From: an uncultured Flavobacteriales bacterium
GTDB taxonomy: Bacteria; Bacteroidota; Bacteroidia; Flavobacteriales_D; Parvicellaceae
Assembly: GCA_943787535.1 (NCBI GenBank)
Contig: CALSMU010000003.1
Location: forward strand, 62,001 to 126,000
Direction: 5' to 3'
DNA: 64,000 bases
Shown here: positions 1 through 9,400 of the stretch, piece after piece
How the letters are laid out: every line of letters begins with the position of its first letter
How positions within the stretch are numbered: the first letter of the stretch is position 1
Made by a program: the position numbers and the translations under genes
The notes under the pieces: model-generated
Database searches by the model: none
What the model was told of the DNA's origin: nothing
What the model saw: the letters and a program-made list of their open reading frames with translations, nothing else

Positions 1-495
1 ATTAATTCCATTTTTATCATGCAAGAATAATGTGAGTGTTGATTCCTGATCTACCCAAGTATACTTTGTTTTACAAAAAGCAACAATTCGTGAAGAATCA
101 GATTGAATCCAATAAGTAATTTCATAACCGTCTTCTGTTTCTGAATCACCATCCCATTTTAAAGGTGTATTTTGAGTTCTAAAACTGATGTACCCATTGT
201 TATAATTCAATGTATTCAATATAAAAGTACCATATTTGAAAGCGTCCTCTGGAGAATTATTTTCTATATCTTTTACACTTGTTCCAAAAAAATGCGAATA
301 ATAGTCGTCTATTTCAAAATCGATTATTGTTCCTGGAATAACCACGGTATCCGTTGTAATAGAATTTTCCACATCAGTATTTTCGACTTTAACATCATGA
401 CAATTCGATACAATTTCAATATCTTCTTTTTGAATTTTATCTGGTTGACAGGCAAAGCAAAAAAGCAAACCAATAACCGTAAGCAATTTACCCAT
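1..495 (-). CDS. Lipoprotein of unknown function, C-terminal part outside window
   Basis: The reading frame starts with an ATG whose first base overlaps the stop codon of the upstream ABC exporter, and it stays open for 165 codons to the window edge. The N-terminus has a short hydrophobic signal ending in a lipobox-like FAC, with the lipidated Cys at residue 16, followed by a polar region. This predicts an outer- or inner-membrane lipoprotein. I do not recognise the family. The start-stop overlap suggests translational coupling with the exporter and a role in the same envelope process. The 3' end is missing, so length and domains are unknown. Confidence 0.65.
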   Translation of the reverse strand, partial: MGKLLTVIGLLFCFACQPDKIQKEDIEIVSNCHDVKVENTDVENSITTDTVVIPGTIIDFEIDDYYSHFFGTSVKDIENNSPEDAFKYGTFILNTLNYNNGYISFRTQNTPLKWDGDSETEDGYEITYWIQSDSSRIVAFCKTKYTWVDQESTLTLFLHDKNGIN

Positions 496-2327
496 TAATG
501 AAAGTTTTGCATGTCTGTCAATTTCTTGTAGACACCATTTTGACCTATTAATTCAGAATGACTACCTCTTTCGATAACTTCTCCCTTTTCCATTACCAAA
601 ATTTCATCCGCATGCTGGATCGTAGACAACCTATGTGCTATAACCAAAGATGTTCTGTTCTTCATAAGGTTGGTCAATGCGTCCTGAACCAATCGCTCAC
701 TTTCTGTATCCAGCGCAGAAGTTGCTTCATCCAAAATAAGTATTGGCGGGTTCTTTAATACCGCTCTTGCGATACTTAGTCGTTGTCTTTGACCGCCGGA
801 TAACTTCCCTCCACTGTCTCCAATGTTAGTTTGGTATCCATTATCCAGTTTTTCTACAAACTCATGCGCATTGGCAATTTTAGCAGCATGAATTATTTCT
901 TCATTTGTAGCTGATTCCACCCCGAAAGCTATATTGTTAAACACTGTGTCATTGAACAATATAGACTGCTGCGTAACGATTCCAAGCTGGTTTCTTAAGC
1001 TATTAAGAGTAACGTCTTTAATGTTGTTACCATCAATTAATATCTCACCTTCATCAAGGTCATAAAACCGTGGAAGCAAATCTGCTAATGTAGATTTTCC
1101 AGAACCTGACTGCCCAACCAAGGCAATTGTTTTACCTCCTGAAAGTGTAAAGTTTACATTCTTTAAAACATATTCCTTTTCATATTTAAAACTTACGTTT
1201 TTATACTCAACCTTGTCTTTGAAAGAATCTAAATCAAGTGCATTTGTCTTATCAACAATTGAAACTTCTTCATCCGTAATTTCTTTTATTCTAGTTAATG
1301 CAGCAATACCTCTGCTTGCTTCATATATCGCCTTCGAAATGGCTTTAAACGGGGAAATCAACTGAGAGAACAAAACCAAGTAACCAATAAATAAATCAGG
1401 TTCAAGCTCTCCTGAAAAAACCAAGTTCCCTCCAAACAGTAATACACCAGTAGTAGATACAATTCCTAAAAACTCACTAGACGGAGAGGCCAAATCCATT
1501 CTACGATAAAACTTAATCATTATCCGATATAAAGAATGATTTTTTTCTTCAAATCGTTGACGCGTTCTTTCTTCCGCATTAAATCCTTTAATTATTCTTT
1601 GCCCACTGAGAGATTCTTCCACAGAAGATAGCAAGTTTCCCGCGTTTTCTTGGCCTTGTTTGGCCTTGTTTTTTAACCCTTTTCCAATTAATGCTATTAC
1701 CAATCCTGATAATGGCAAAAACACAATAATAAAAATAGATAATTTCGCGTTGATAATAAACAAGGTAATTATGTAGCCAACAATATAAAATGGATCCTTA
1801 AAAGCTGCATTAATTGATGCCATTAAAGATAGCTCCACCTCCTTGACATCAGTTGTAAAACGAGACAGCAAGTCTCCTTTTTTCTCTTCGCTAAAAAAAG
1901 ACAACTGTAAGCGCAATACCTTATCATGCAATTTACTTCGTAAATCTTTTGATACTGCATGCAATGCTAATGATAGAAAAACAGCGCTTAGATAAGAAAA
2001 CAAGTTTTTAAACAAAACAACCACAACTAGCGCTGCACAAATGGCTACAAGCACATAGTACTTGTCATGCTCAACCACCATTGTAGCCATCAGATAATTA
2101 ATATATTCTAGAATACCTTCCTGATTTAGGTTTGCTGCACCTTCATAATTGGCAACAACTTCTTTAAATTGATCTAAATTGGTGTTGAACAATATCCTTA
2201 ATAACGGAATGACCATTGCAAATGAAAACAAGGCAAATAGCATTCCCAAAAGGTTAAATATTAGGTTCAAACCAATAGCCTTTTTATAGGGACCAACTAA
2301 TCTTATTAAATTAAAAAGGTTCTTCAA
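495..2327 (-). CDS. ABC exporter, fused permease and ATPase (MsbA-like)
   Basis: This 610-residue half-transporter has a six-helix exporter membrane domain (about residues 15-340) followed by an ATPase domain. Visible motifs are Walker A GQSGSGKS (405-412), signature LSGGQ (509-513), Walker B ILILDEA with catalytic Glu534, and the switch His565. This arrangement is typical of homodimeric lipid or lipid-A flippases (MsbA family) in the inner membrane, though the same fold also exports peptides and drugs. The start lies 11 bp after a family 25 glycosyltransferase and the stop overlaps a lipoprotein start. That context favours a lipid or glycolipid substrate, but the substrate itself is inferred. 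Confidence 0.9.
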   Translation of the reverse strand: MKNLFNLIRLVGPYKKAIGLNLIFNLLGMLFALFSFAMVIPLLRILFNTNLDQFKEVVANYEGAANLNQEGILEYINYLMATMVVEHDKYYVLVAICAALVVVVLFKNLFSYLSAVFLSLALHAVSKDLRSKLHDKVLRLQLSFFSEEKKGDLLSRFTTDVKEVELSLMASINAAFKDPFYIVGYIITLFIINAKLSIFIIVFLPLSGLVIALIGKGLKNKAKQGQENAGNLLSSVEESLSGQRIIKGFNAEERTRQRFEEKNHSLYRIMIKFYRRMDLASPSSEFLGIVSTTGVLLFGGNLVFSGELEPDLFIGYLVLFSQLISPFKAISKAIYEASRGIAALTRIKEITDEEVSIVDKTNALDLDSFKDKVEYKNVSFKYEKEYVLKNVNFTLSGGKTIALVGQSGSGKSTLADLLPRFYDLDEGEILIDGNNIKDVTLNSLRNQLGIVTQQSILFNDTVFNNIAFGVESATNEEIIHAAKIANAHEFVEKLDNGYQTNIGDSGGKLSGGQRQRLSIARAVLKNPPILILDEATSALDTESERLVQDALTNLMKNRTSLVIAHRLSTIQHADEILVMEKGEVIERGSHSELIGQNGVYKKLTDMQNFH

Positions 2328-2338
2328 TGTTCTATTTA

Positions 2339-3067
2339 TTAACGCCTAAATTTACTCTTAAAAATTGTTTGAATCCTCCAATTTACTTTTTGAAGAAGCC
2401 CATTGGGTTTATCATCCAATAATGATTTAAATTTCCCATTATGACTTCCTTGCTCCGCAATAGTAGGGTGAATCCAATATATATCAAATAAACCTTTCCG
2501 GCATATTATTGTATACATGGAGTCAATAAATGAGTGGCATTTATTTTCATAAATATCATCCAAAATAGCTTTTGCAGTTTCCTTTGTTACTAAATATGCT
2601 CCACCAAACCTTACCCGGTCTTCTTTGTACAAATGCTTCCCTTCAACCTCTTCCTTTTTAGATATGTATTTCTTGTTATTTTCTAATGCCAGGAAATACT
2701 TATCAGTAATTTGATACTCTTCTATAGACGTTTCTTCGAGTGCTTTATTGCAAATATTTACAAAGTTTTTATCTAAAAAGATATCGTCCTCCAAAATCAA
2801 TACCCGGCTTAGGCCTCTTTTCACAATCTCCTCGAGAATATAAATGTGCTTCACTGCACAAGAAACGGCAGGTGTTATTTCCGCCAACATATCACCCGTA
2901 AAATACTTTTGATGAATTACGGAAGTAATTTCTTTTATGTCTCCTCGCAGCATAAATTCAAAGGAAATATCATGGCGACTCATTTCTTCTTTAACAGATT
3001 TCGCTCGGTCTTCCGCCCCTTCACTAACATGAACTATGAATGTATGGTCTACATTTAATTTTTCCAT
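2339..3067 (-). CDS. Glycosyltransferase family 25 (LPS biosynthesis type)
   Basis: This 242-residue cytoplasmic protein matches the GT25 pattern: an N-terminal segment with DHTFIVHV, a central CAVKHIYIL-type helix, and the acidic motif LILEDDIFLD (EDD at 93-95), expected to bind the metal-nucleotide sugar. GT25 enzymes add galactose or related sugars to lipopolysaccharide cores. It is the first gene of a three-gene minus-strand run with the ABC exporter and a lipoprotein, consistent with surface-glycan assembly. The acceptor and donor cannot be read from the sequence. Confidence 0.85.
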   Translation of the reverse strand: MEKLNVDHTFIVHVSEGAEDRAKSVKEEMSRHDISFEFMLRGDIKEITSVIHQKYFTGDMLAEITPAVSCAVKHIYILEEIVKRGLSRVLILEDDIFLDKNFVNICNKALEETSIEEYQITDKYFLALENNKKYISKKEEVEGKHLYKEDRVRFGGAYLVTKETAKAILDDIYENKCHSFIDSMYTIICRKGLFDIYWIHPTIAEQGSHNGKFKSLLDDKPNGLLQKVNWRIQTIFKSKFRR

Positions 3068-3247
3068 CCAACCGTAAAGTTAGACATCCTACTATAATTT
3101 ATAAAGTAATCTCAAGATTAATATTAATCCTGCTAAACAAACAATTAAGCGAGTTATCATTTTTGAGACTAATAAAAACGAGAAAAGGGTATTCTTCTTA
3201 TCAGATTAATTTTAACTTTAAACCCAATAACAATTAAGAATATATTT

Positions 3248-3940
3248 ATGTACAATTTTGATAAAGACGAATTCAAAAAATTCGCGACAAAGCACCAAGG
3301 TATTTCAAGTATGGTGTTTGACGATTATATGTCGGCAGTGTCTAATGTCCCTCTTGGAATGACTCCTAATATTATAGAAGAAAGACAAATGAACGTTGCA
3401 GTGATGGACGTTTTTTCTCGTTTGATGATGGATAGAATTATTTTTTTAGGAACTGGAATTGATGACTATGTTGCAAATATTATTACTGCTCAATTATTAT
3501 TCTTAGAATCAATGGATCCGCAAAAAGATATTCAAATTTACTTGAATTCTCCAGGAGGCTCTGTTTATGCAGGTCTAGGAATCTATGACACCATGCAATA
3601 TATCAATCCGGATGTTGCAACTATTTGCACAGGTATGGCAGCTTCAATGGGGGCTGTTTTATTATGTGCTGGTGCTGAAGGAAAACGGACTGCACTGAAG
3701 CATTCTAGGGTTATGATTCATCAGCCATTAGGGGGTGCGCAAGGTCAAGCTTCTGATATTGAAATTACTGCTAGAGAAATCCAAAAATTAAAGAAAGAAT
3801 TGTACGAGATAATCGCTACTCACTCAGGAAAAACTTATGATGAAGTCTGGAATGACAGTGATAGAGATTATTGGATGATTGCTGAAGAAGCAAAAAAATA
3901 CGGAATGATTGATGAGGTTTTAATTAGAAAGCCCAAATAA
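3248..3940 (+). CDS. clpP: ATP-dependent Clp protease proteolytic subunit
   Basis: ClpP forms the tetradecameric serine-protease chamber that degrades proteins unfolded by ClpX-type ATPases in the cytoplasm. The catalytic triad is visible as Ser133 in GMAASMGAV, His158 in MIHQPLGG and Asp207 in DRDYW; the 25-residue Ser-His spacing matches the family. At 230 residues it is about 20-25 longer than E. coli ClpP, with the extra length at the N-terminus. It is followed by a strong terminator. Unlike in many bacteria, it is not next to clpX (45949-47175) or tig (26273-27628). Confidence 0.97.
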   Translation: MYNFDKDEFKKFATKHQGISSMVFDDYMSAVSNVPLGMTPNIIEERQMNVAVMDVFSRLMMDRIIFLGTGIDDYVANIITAQLLFLESMDPQKDIQIYLNSPGGSVYAGLGIYDTMQYINPDVATICTGMAASMGAVLLCAGAEGKRTALKHSRVMIHQPLGGAQGQASDIEITAREIQKLKKELYEIIATHSGKTYDEVWNDSDRDYWMIAEEAKKYGMIDEVLIRKPK

Positions 3941-3955
3941 GATAAATTAACATCT

Positions 3956-3992
3956 AAAAAAAGTAGAAGCGATATCCTTCTACTTTTTTTTT
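3956..3992 (+). terminator. Rho-independent terminator of clpP
   Basis: A 14-bp perfect inverted repeat (3956-3969 with 3977-3990) has a 7-base loop and runs into a T tract, 15 bp after the clpP stop codon. The arms also carry an A tract on the other side, but no minus-strand gene ends here. Confidence 0.9.
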
Positions 3993-4027
3993 ACCCAAAA
4001 TTTTAAAAAAAATATGGGAATTTATTC

Positions 4028-5479
4028 ATGAGAAAACACCTCAAAAATATCGTCTTATTATCCATTGTAATCATAAGCTTCATTATGCATTACAAACATT
4101 TTTCAAAAGATTTAATAAGTATTCATTCATGGAGGCAAACTCAGACACAAACAACTATAAACAATTTCTATGAAGAGGACATGAACATCCTTAATCCTCG
4201 TAGAAATGATAGAGGCAATGGTGATGGAATATTTCGAATGGAATTCCCTTTAATGCAATGGCTTGTAGCAGGGTCTTATTACGTATTTGGGAAGAGTGTT
4301 TTAGTTACAAGACTTTTCATGTTTGGAATAGGACTACTCTCTGTTTTTGGGATGTACAAACTCTTACTGATTCTATTCAAAAAAGAACTACTAGCGATTA
4401 TTGGTGCCTGGGCTTTTAATTTTTCTCCCAGCTTTTTTTATTATACAATTAACCCTTTACCTGATAACTTAGCTTTATGCTGTGCTATTTGGGGGCTTGT
4501 ATTGTTCTTTAAGTGGACTGAGTCTAAAAAGCATACACAATTAGTTTTGTGTGGCATTTTGCTAAGTATTGGAGCCCTTTGTAAGCTTCCGTTTATTCTT
4601 TATTTTATTGTTCCTGCGGTTTATTTATTAAGAAATATTTTTAGAAATCGGCAATACAAAAAAAATGTACTACAAGGAGTGCTCGTTTTCGCCTCTTTAC
4701 TATTTCCGTTACTTTGGTACATAACTGTAATACCTGAATGGGTAGGCAATGGTATTGTAAGCGGCATGTTTGACAATAGTATGAACTTTTCTACACTTTT
4801 AGATTATTTAATACATAACCTTATCTCTACACTTCCAGAATTGCTGCTAAACTATGGTTCGATTTTATTCTTCATTGCTGGCTTCTATTTTCTTTTTAAG
4901 AAAAAGGCTTTTCGAAACTCCCATTTTCTGCTAGTTATTTCCTTAAGTTTTGGTGTGTTGGGTTATTTCGCTTTCGAAATAAACATGATAGCTAAAATCC
5001 ACGATTACTATCTATTTCCCTTTTATCCATTGCTGTTTATCCTTGTTGGATACGGTGCATATCATATTTATACAGGAGAAAAGAAAAGCTTTAAAATCAT
5101 CACCATTTGCCTGCTATGTGTTTTGCCAATTACATGTTACATTCGAATGTACGAAAGATGGATCCCTGAATCACCTGGTTTCAATAAGGATCTTTTAGAA
5201 TACAAATCTGAACTAAGAAGAATAATCCCGAACGACGCCCTAGTTATTATTGGAAATGATGTTTCACGCTACATTTCCTTTTACTATATCGATAAAAAAG
5301 GATGGGGATTTGATAATGACAATTTAACTTCGAACAAATTAAATACCATGATTGATAGTGGAGCGGAATTTCTGTATTCCGATTCGAGAAAAGTAGATTC
5401 CAACGAGCTTATTACTCCATATTTAGATGAATTAATTTTGCAAAAGGGCTCAATAAAAGTCTTTCGTTTGAAACATTAA
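4028..5479 (+). CDS. Membrane glycosyltransferase of the GT39/ArnT-like superfamily
   Basis: This 483-residue protein has about ten hydrophobic segments and the N-terminal loop pattern HSWRQTQT followed by an acidic/Arg-rich periplasmic loop. That is characteristic of GT-C fold enzymes that use polyprenyl-phosphate sugars (dolichyl-phosphate mannosyltransferase/ArnT-like families). A short soluble C-terminal tail (about 390-483) contains a VIIGNDVSRYISFYY segment. It likely glycosylates lipid or protein acceptors on the periplasmic face; the sugar and acceptor are unknown. A HutD-like gene follows after only 5 bp, so they are probably co-transcribed. Confidence 0.75.
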   Translation: MRKHLKNIVLLSIVIISFIMHYKHFSKDLISIHSWRQTQTQTTINNFYEEDMNILNPRRNDRGNGDGIFRMEFPLMQWLVAGSYYVFGKSVLVTRLFMFGIGLLSVFGMYKLLLILFKKELLAIIGAWAFNFSPSFFYYTINPLPDNLALCCAIWGLVLFFKWTESKKHTQLVLCGILLSIGALCKLPFILYFIVPAVYLLRNIFRNRQYKKNVLQGVLVFASLLFPLLWYITVIPEWVGNGIVSGMFDNSMNFSTLLDYLIHNLISTLPELLLNYGSILFFIAGFYFLFKKKAFRNSHFLLVISLSFGVLGYFAFEINMIAKIHDYYLFPFYPLLFILVGYGAYHIYTGEKKSFKIITICLLCVLPITCYIRMYERWIPESPGFNKDLLEYKSELRRIIPNDALVIIGNDVSRYISFYYIDKKGWGFDNDNLTSNKLNTMIDSGAEFLYSDSRKVDSNELITPYLDELILQKGSIKVFRLKH

Positions 5480-5484
5480 TAGTT

Positions 5485-6051
5485 ATGGATTATCAAATAA
5501 TTAAAGCAGAGTCTTTTACAACCTCTACTTGGAATGGAGGAAGCGCAACCGAATTATTCATTTATCCAATGACTTCGAAATATGCAACTAGAAATTTTCA
5601 TTTTAGATTAAGTACTGCAACAGTTAATGTTGAAGAATCCACTTTTACATCATTACCTGGAATAACAAGAACACTTATGGTTTTGGATGGAGAAATGACA
5701 CTTAGGCATAAGGATCACCACCAATCTAAACTAGGTAGATTTGATTCTGATAATTTTAAAGGTGATTGGAACACCTCTTCAAGAGGAAAGTGTTCGGACT
5801 TTAACCTCATGACTATGGGAAATACCCAAGGTACGGTTGAGCCTCTTCATGTGAACAAAGGAAAACAGGTTGTTTTTTCATTTTCAGACAACATTCAGTA
5901 TCTTATAATTTACGTTTACTCAGGAAAAATAAAAATAGCAAATGAAACTATTGAAACCGGTAATCTAGTCGTATTCGAAACCCCTACTAAATCAATTGAA
6001 ATTATCAGCATAGAAAAGTGTGACTTGGTAATCAGTCAAATTTTTCAATAG
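5485..6051 (+). CDS. HutD/Ves family cupin-like protein
   Basis: This 188-residue protein has the N-terminal signature WNGGSATELFIYP (16-28) and the internal FTSLPGITRTLMVLDGEM pattern of HutD/Ves proteins, which are bicupin-like. HutD is linked to histidine utilisation in proteobacteria and Ves to cold-regulated metabolism in E. coli, but the biochemical role is poorly defined. No hut genes lie nearby. It follows a membrane glycosyltransferase by 5 bp, a pairing with no obvious functional logic. Confidence 0.8.
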   Translation: MDYQIIKAESFTTSTWNGGSATELFIYPMTSKYATRNFHFRLSTATVNVEESTFTSLPGITRTLMVLDGEMTLRHKDHHQSKLGRFDSDNFKGDWNTSSRGKCSDFNLMTMGNTQGTVEPLHVNKGKQVVFSFSDNIQYLIIYVYSGKIKIANETIETGNLVVFETPTKSIEIISIEKCDLVISQIFQ

Positions 6052-6103
6052 AAATCAATATTTCAATCACAAAGACACAGGAGAAGATATTATTATTTTC
6101 TTA

Positions 6104-6442
6104 TTACAATAACGCTAATACATTCTCTGGAGGCCTGCCTACAATGGCTCTGTTGCCACTAACAACAATAGGTCTTTCAATTAGCTTAGGGTATTGAACC
6201 ATAGCGCTAATCCATGCATTATCTGAAAGGGTTTTTCCTTTAAAGTTTTCTTTATAATCGGCCTCGCCTTTTCTAAGTAATTTCTCAGGTTTAATTCCCA
6301 GTAATTTTATTATGTGGCTAAGTTCTTTATCAGAAGGAATTACTTTCAAATATTCAATTACTTCAACTTCAGCACCTTTCTCTCTTATAAGACTTAAGGT
6401 CTGTCTACTTTTAGAACATCTAGGATTATGATAAATTTTCAT
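6104..6442 (-). CDS. arsC: Arsenate reductase (glutaredoxin-type) ArsC family
   Basis: This 112-residue thioredoxin-fold protein carries the ArsC motif NPRCSKSR with the nucleophilic Cys9. It also has the arginines expected for oxyanion binding in LLRKGEAD, ERPIVV and VGRPPENV. Family members use glutaredoxin-dependent chemistry to reduce arsenate to arsenite, but many ArsC/YfgD/Spx relatives have other or unknown roles. No arsenite pump or ArsR regulator adjoins it, so arsenic resistance is an inference from homology. The gene lies 9 bp downstream of the PKD protein gene on the same strand. Confidence 0.8.
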   Translation of the reverse strand: MKIYHNPRCSKSRQTLSLIREKGAEVEVIEYLKVIPSDKELSHIIKLLGIKPEKLLRKGEADYKENFKGKTLSDNAWISAMVQYPKLIERPIVVSGNRAIVGRPPENVLALL

Positions 6443-6451
6443 AGTAATTAA

Positions 6452-9400
6452 TTATCTCATCAAATGTACAAAACCCGTTTTTATTTGCTCCTCGTCACTA
6501 CAAACATCGGTAAATAAAATTTCAAAATAATATACACCTTCATGAATTGTTTTATCCTTCATACTAACACCATCCCAATGATCCAATGGATTTTCCGTTA
6601 CAAAAACTTTTTTTCCCCATCTATTCCATATAGTTAACTGATATGCTTCCGATCCATTCACATTTACAAATATTAGCAAATCATTTTGCCCATCTCCATT
6701 TGGAGTAAATACGTTCGGAATTATCACTTCTGTACTAATATTTCCAAAAAATGGAACCTCATTAGAAATAACCTCAACTAAATTACAAGTAAAATCAAAT
6801 GCCGTTAAGCTAAGATCATATATCCCAGCTTCGGTATAATAATATGCAATACTGTCAGCATAAAACACATCCCCATTACCCATATCCCAAATTAATGAGT
6901 CTGCTGCTGTTCCTGAAAAAGCTAACTCCACAAGCATGCTATCTCCTCCACAAGGAGGAGGAGGTGTAAAATTTATCTCTGCTGAAAATTGTTCCGCCTG
7001 AATAAGATTAACATTGAAATAAGCTGTGTCAGCGATATTACAAGTACTAGAATCAATCGCAATATAAGTCACTACATAGGTTCCGCTATCTAAAAATGTA
7101 TTTGTTGGGTTAACTTCTGTAGATGTATTTCCATCTCCAAAATCCCAAAATTGCGATCCGGAAGTTCCTGAAGAAGTAAAGCCAATAGAAAACGGAGGAA
7201 GTGTACACAATGTTGTATCTTCAGGAGCAGAAGCCACTGCTAAAGAACTGTCTGTGATAAAATTAAAGGTTTCAAAAATACTCGTATCACCTCCACAATA
7301 ATCCCATGCAGTTATTACAATATCATAAATACCTGTATTCGTATAGTTGTAAGAAATGGATGTTGAATCTTCAAATGTTGTTCCATCTCCCATGTCCCAA
7401 TGAGTTGAATCAATTCCTGTTCCTGAAATATCCACATTAACTGTGACCGAGTCTGGGTCTGCACAAGGGGGTATAATCGGAAGGTTAAAACTAGCATTAA
7501 ACGTTGGTGCCTGAATTATTTCAACAGTAAAAGGAACTGTGTCGGCTATGTTACATGTATTAGAGTCTATCGCAATGAATTGTACCGTGTAAGTCCCTGC
7601 GGTTGCAAAAGTATTGGTTGGGTTTTGAACTGTAGAAGTATTTCCATCTCCAAAATCCCAAGAAACATAAGGTGTTGAACCATCTGATGTAAAAGGAATA
7701 GCAAAAGGAGGATTCGAACAAAGCGTGGTATCCGCTGGTGCATTCGCCGTAGCTGTAGAAAACGTGGAAATAAAATGCAATGTATCGTATATTGTATCGC
7801 TTATATTACAAGTCAAATCCCAAGCGATGACCTCAATTGGATAAATACCCTCAGTTGTATAACTATAAGAAATGGAAGTAGAATCAGCAAAGATAGTTCC
7901 ATCGCCCATATTCCATTGAGTTGAATCAATTCCTGTTCCTGAAATATCTGCATCAACCGTTACCGATGATGGGTCTGAACAAGGTGGTATAACCGGTATA
8001 TTAAAACTCGCATTAAAAGTTGGTGCTTGAATTAGCTCCACAGTAAAAGGAACTGTGTCGGCTATGTTACATGTATTAGAGTCTATCGCAATGAATTGTA
8101 CCGTGTAAGTCCCTGCGGTTGCAAAAGTATTGGTTGGGTTTTGAACTGTAGAAGTATTTCCATCTCCAAAATCCCAAGAAACATAAGGTGTTGAACCATC
8201 TGATGTAAAAGGAATAGCAAAAGGAGGATTCGAACAAAGCGTGGTATCCGCTGGTGCATTCGCCGTTGCAGTAGACAAAGTTGTAATAAAATGCAATGTA
8301 TCGTATATTGTATCGCTTATATTACAAGTCAAATCCCAAGCGATGACCTCAATTGGATAAATACCCTCAGTTGTATAACTATAAGAAATGGAAGTAGAAT
8401 CAGCAAAGATAGTTCCATCGCCCATATTCCATTGAGTTGAATCAATTCCAGTTCCTGAAATATCTGCATCAACCGTTACCGATGATGGATCTGAACAAGG
8501 TGGTATAACCGGTATATTAAAACTCGCATTAAAAGTTGGTGCTTGAATTAGCTCCACAGTAAAAGGAACTGTGTCGGCTATGTTACATGTATTAGAGTCT
8601 ATCGCAATGAATTGTACCGTGTAAGTCCCTGCGGTTGCAAAAGTATTGGTTGGGTTTTGAACTGTAGAAGTATTTCCATCTCCAAAATCCCAAGAAACAT
8701 AAGGTGTTGAACCATCTGATGTAAAAGGAATAGCAAAAGGAGGATTCGAACAAAGCGTGGTATCCGCTGGTGCATTCGCCGTTGCAGTAGACAAAGTTGT
8801 AATAAAATGCAATGTATCGTATATTGTATCGCTTATATTGCAAGTCAAATCCCAAGCAATGACCTCAATTGGATAAATACCTTCTGTTGTATAATCATGC
8901 GCTATTGTATTAAGATTTGTATAAATAGTTCCATCGCCCATATTCCATTCTGTAGAGTCAATACCAATGCCTGTAATGGATGCATTAACAGTAACCGAAG
9001 CAGGGTCTGAACAAGGAGGAATAACCGGGAGGTTAAAACTTGCATCGAAAGTTGGAGCTTGTTCAATGTCAACATTAAAATAAGCCGTATCCCGAATATT
9101 ACAGCTAGCAGGATCAATTGCGATGAATGCAACTACGTATGACCCTGTATCAGAATAGGTATAAGTAGGATTTGCTGCTGTTGAAGTACCACCATCTCCA
9201 AAAATCCATTCTTGTTGAGGAGAACTCCCGCTCGATGTAAAACTTACTGTATAATCCGTAGAACAGAGAGTAATATTTGCCGGAACAGTTGCAGATGCTT
9301 CAACTCCCTGGAAATCAAACTCAAATTTTAGCACACCAAGATTGCAAACGTCTCCTGCTGGATTGCCAGGAAACAGGGCATTGTTTGAAGGGAACGAACC

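Noticed and set aside
172..498. Plus-strand 108-codon open frame
   Set aside because: It is antisense to the lipoprotein frame at 1-495, which has a signal peptide and coupled start; the plus-strand composition looks random.
6104..6442. Arsenic-resistance operon
   Set aside because: Only the ArsC-like gene is present, with no arsR or arsB/acr3, so an operon cannot be claimed.
7525..8880. Tandem repeat as CRISPR array or mobile element
   Set aside because: The units are 516 bp, contiguous, in frame and coding; there are no spacers, terminal inverted repeats or transposase.
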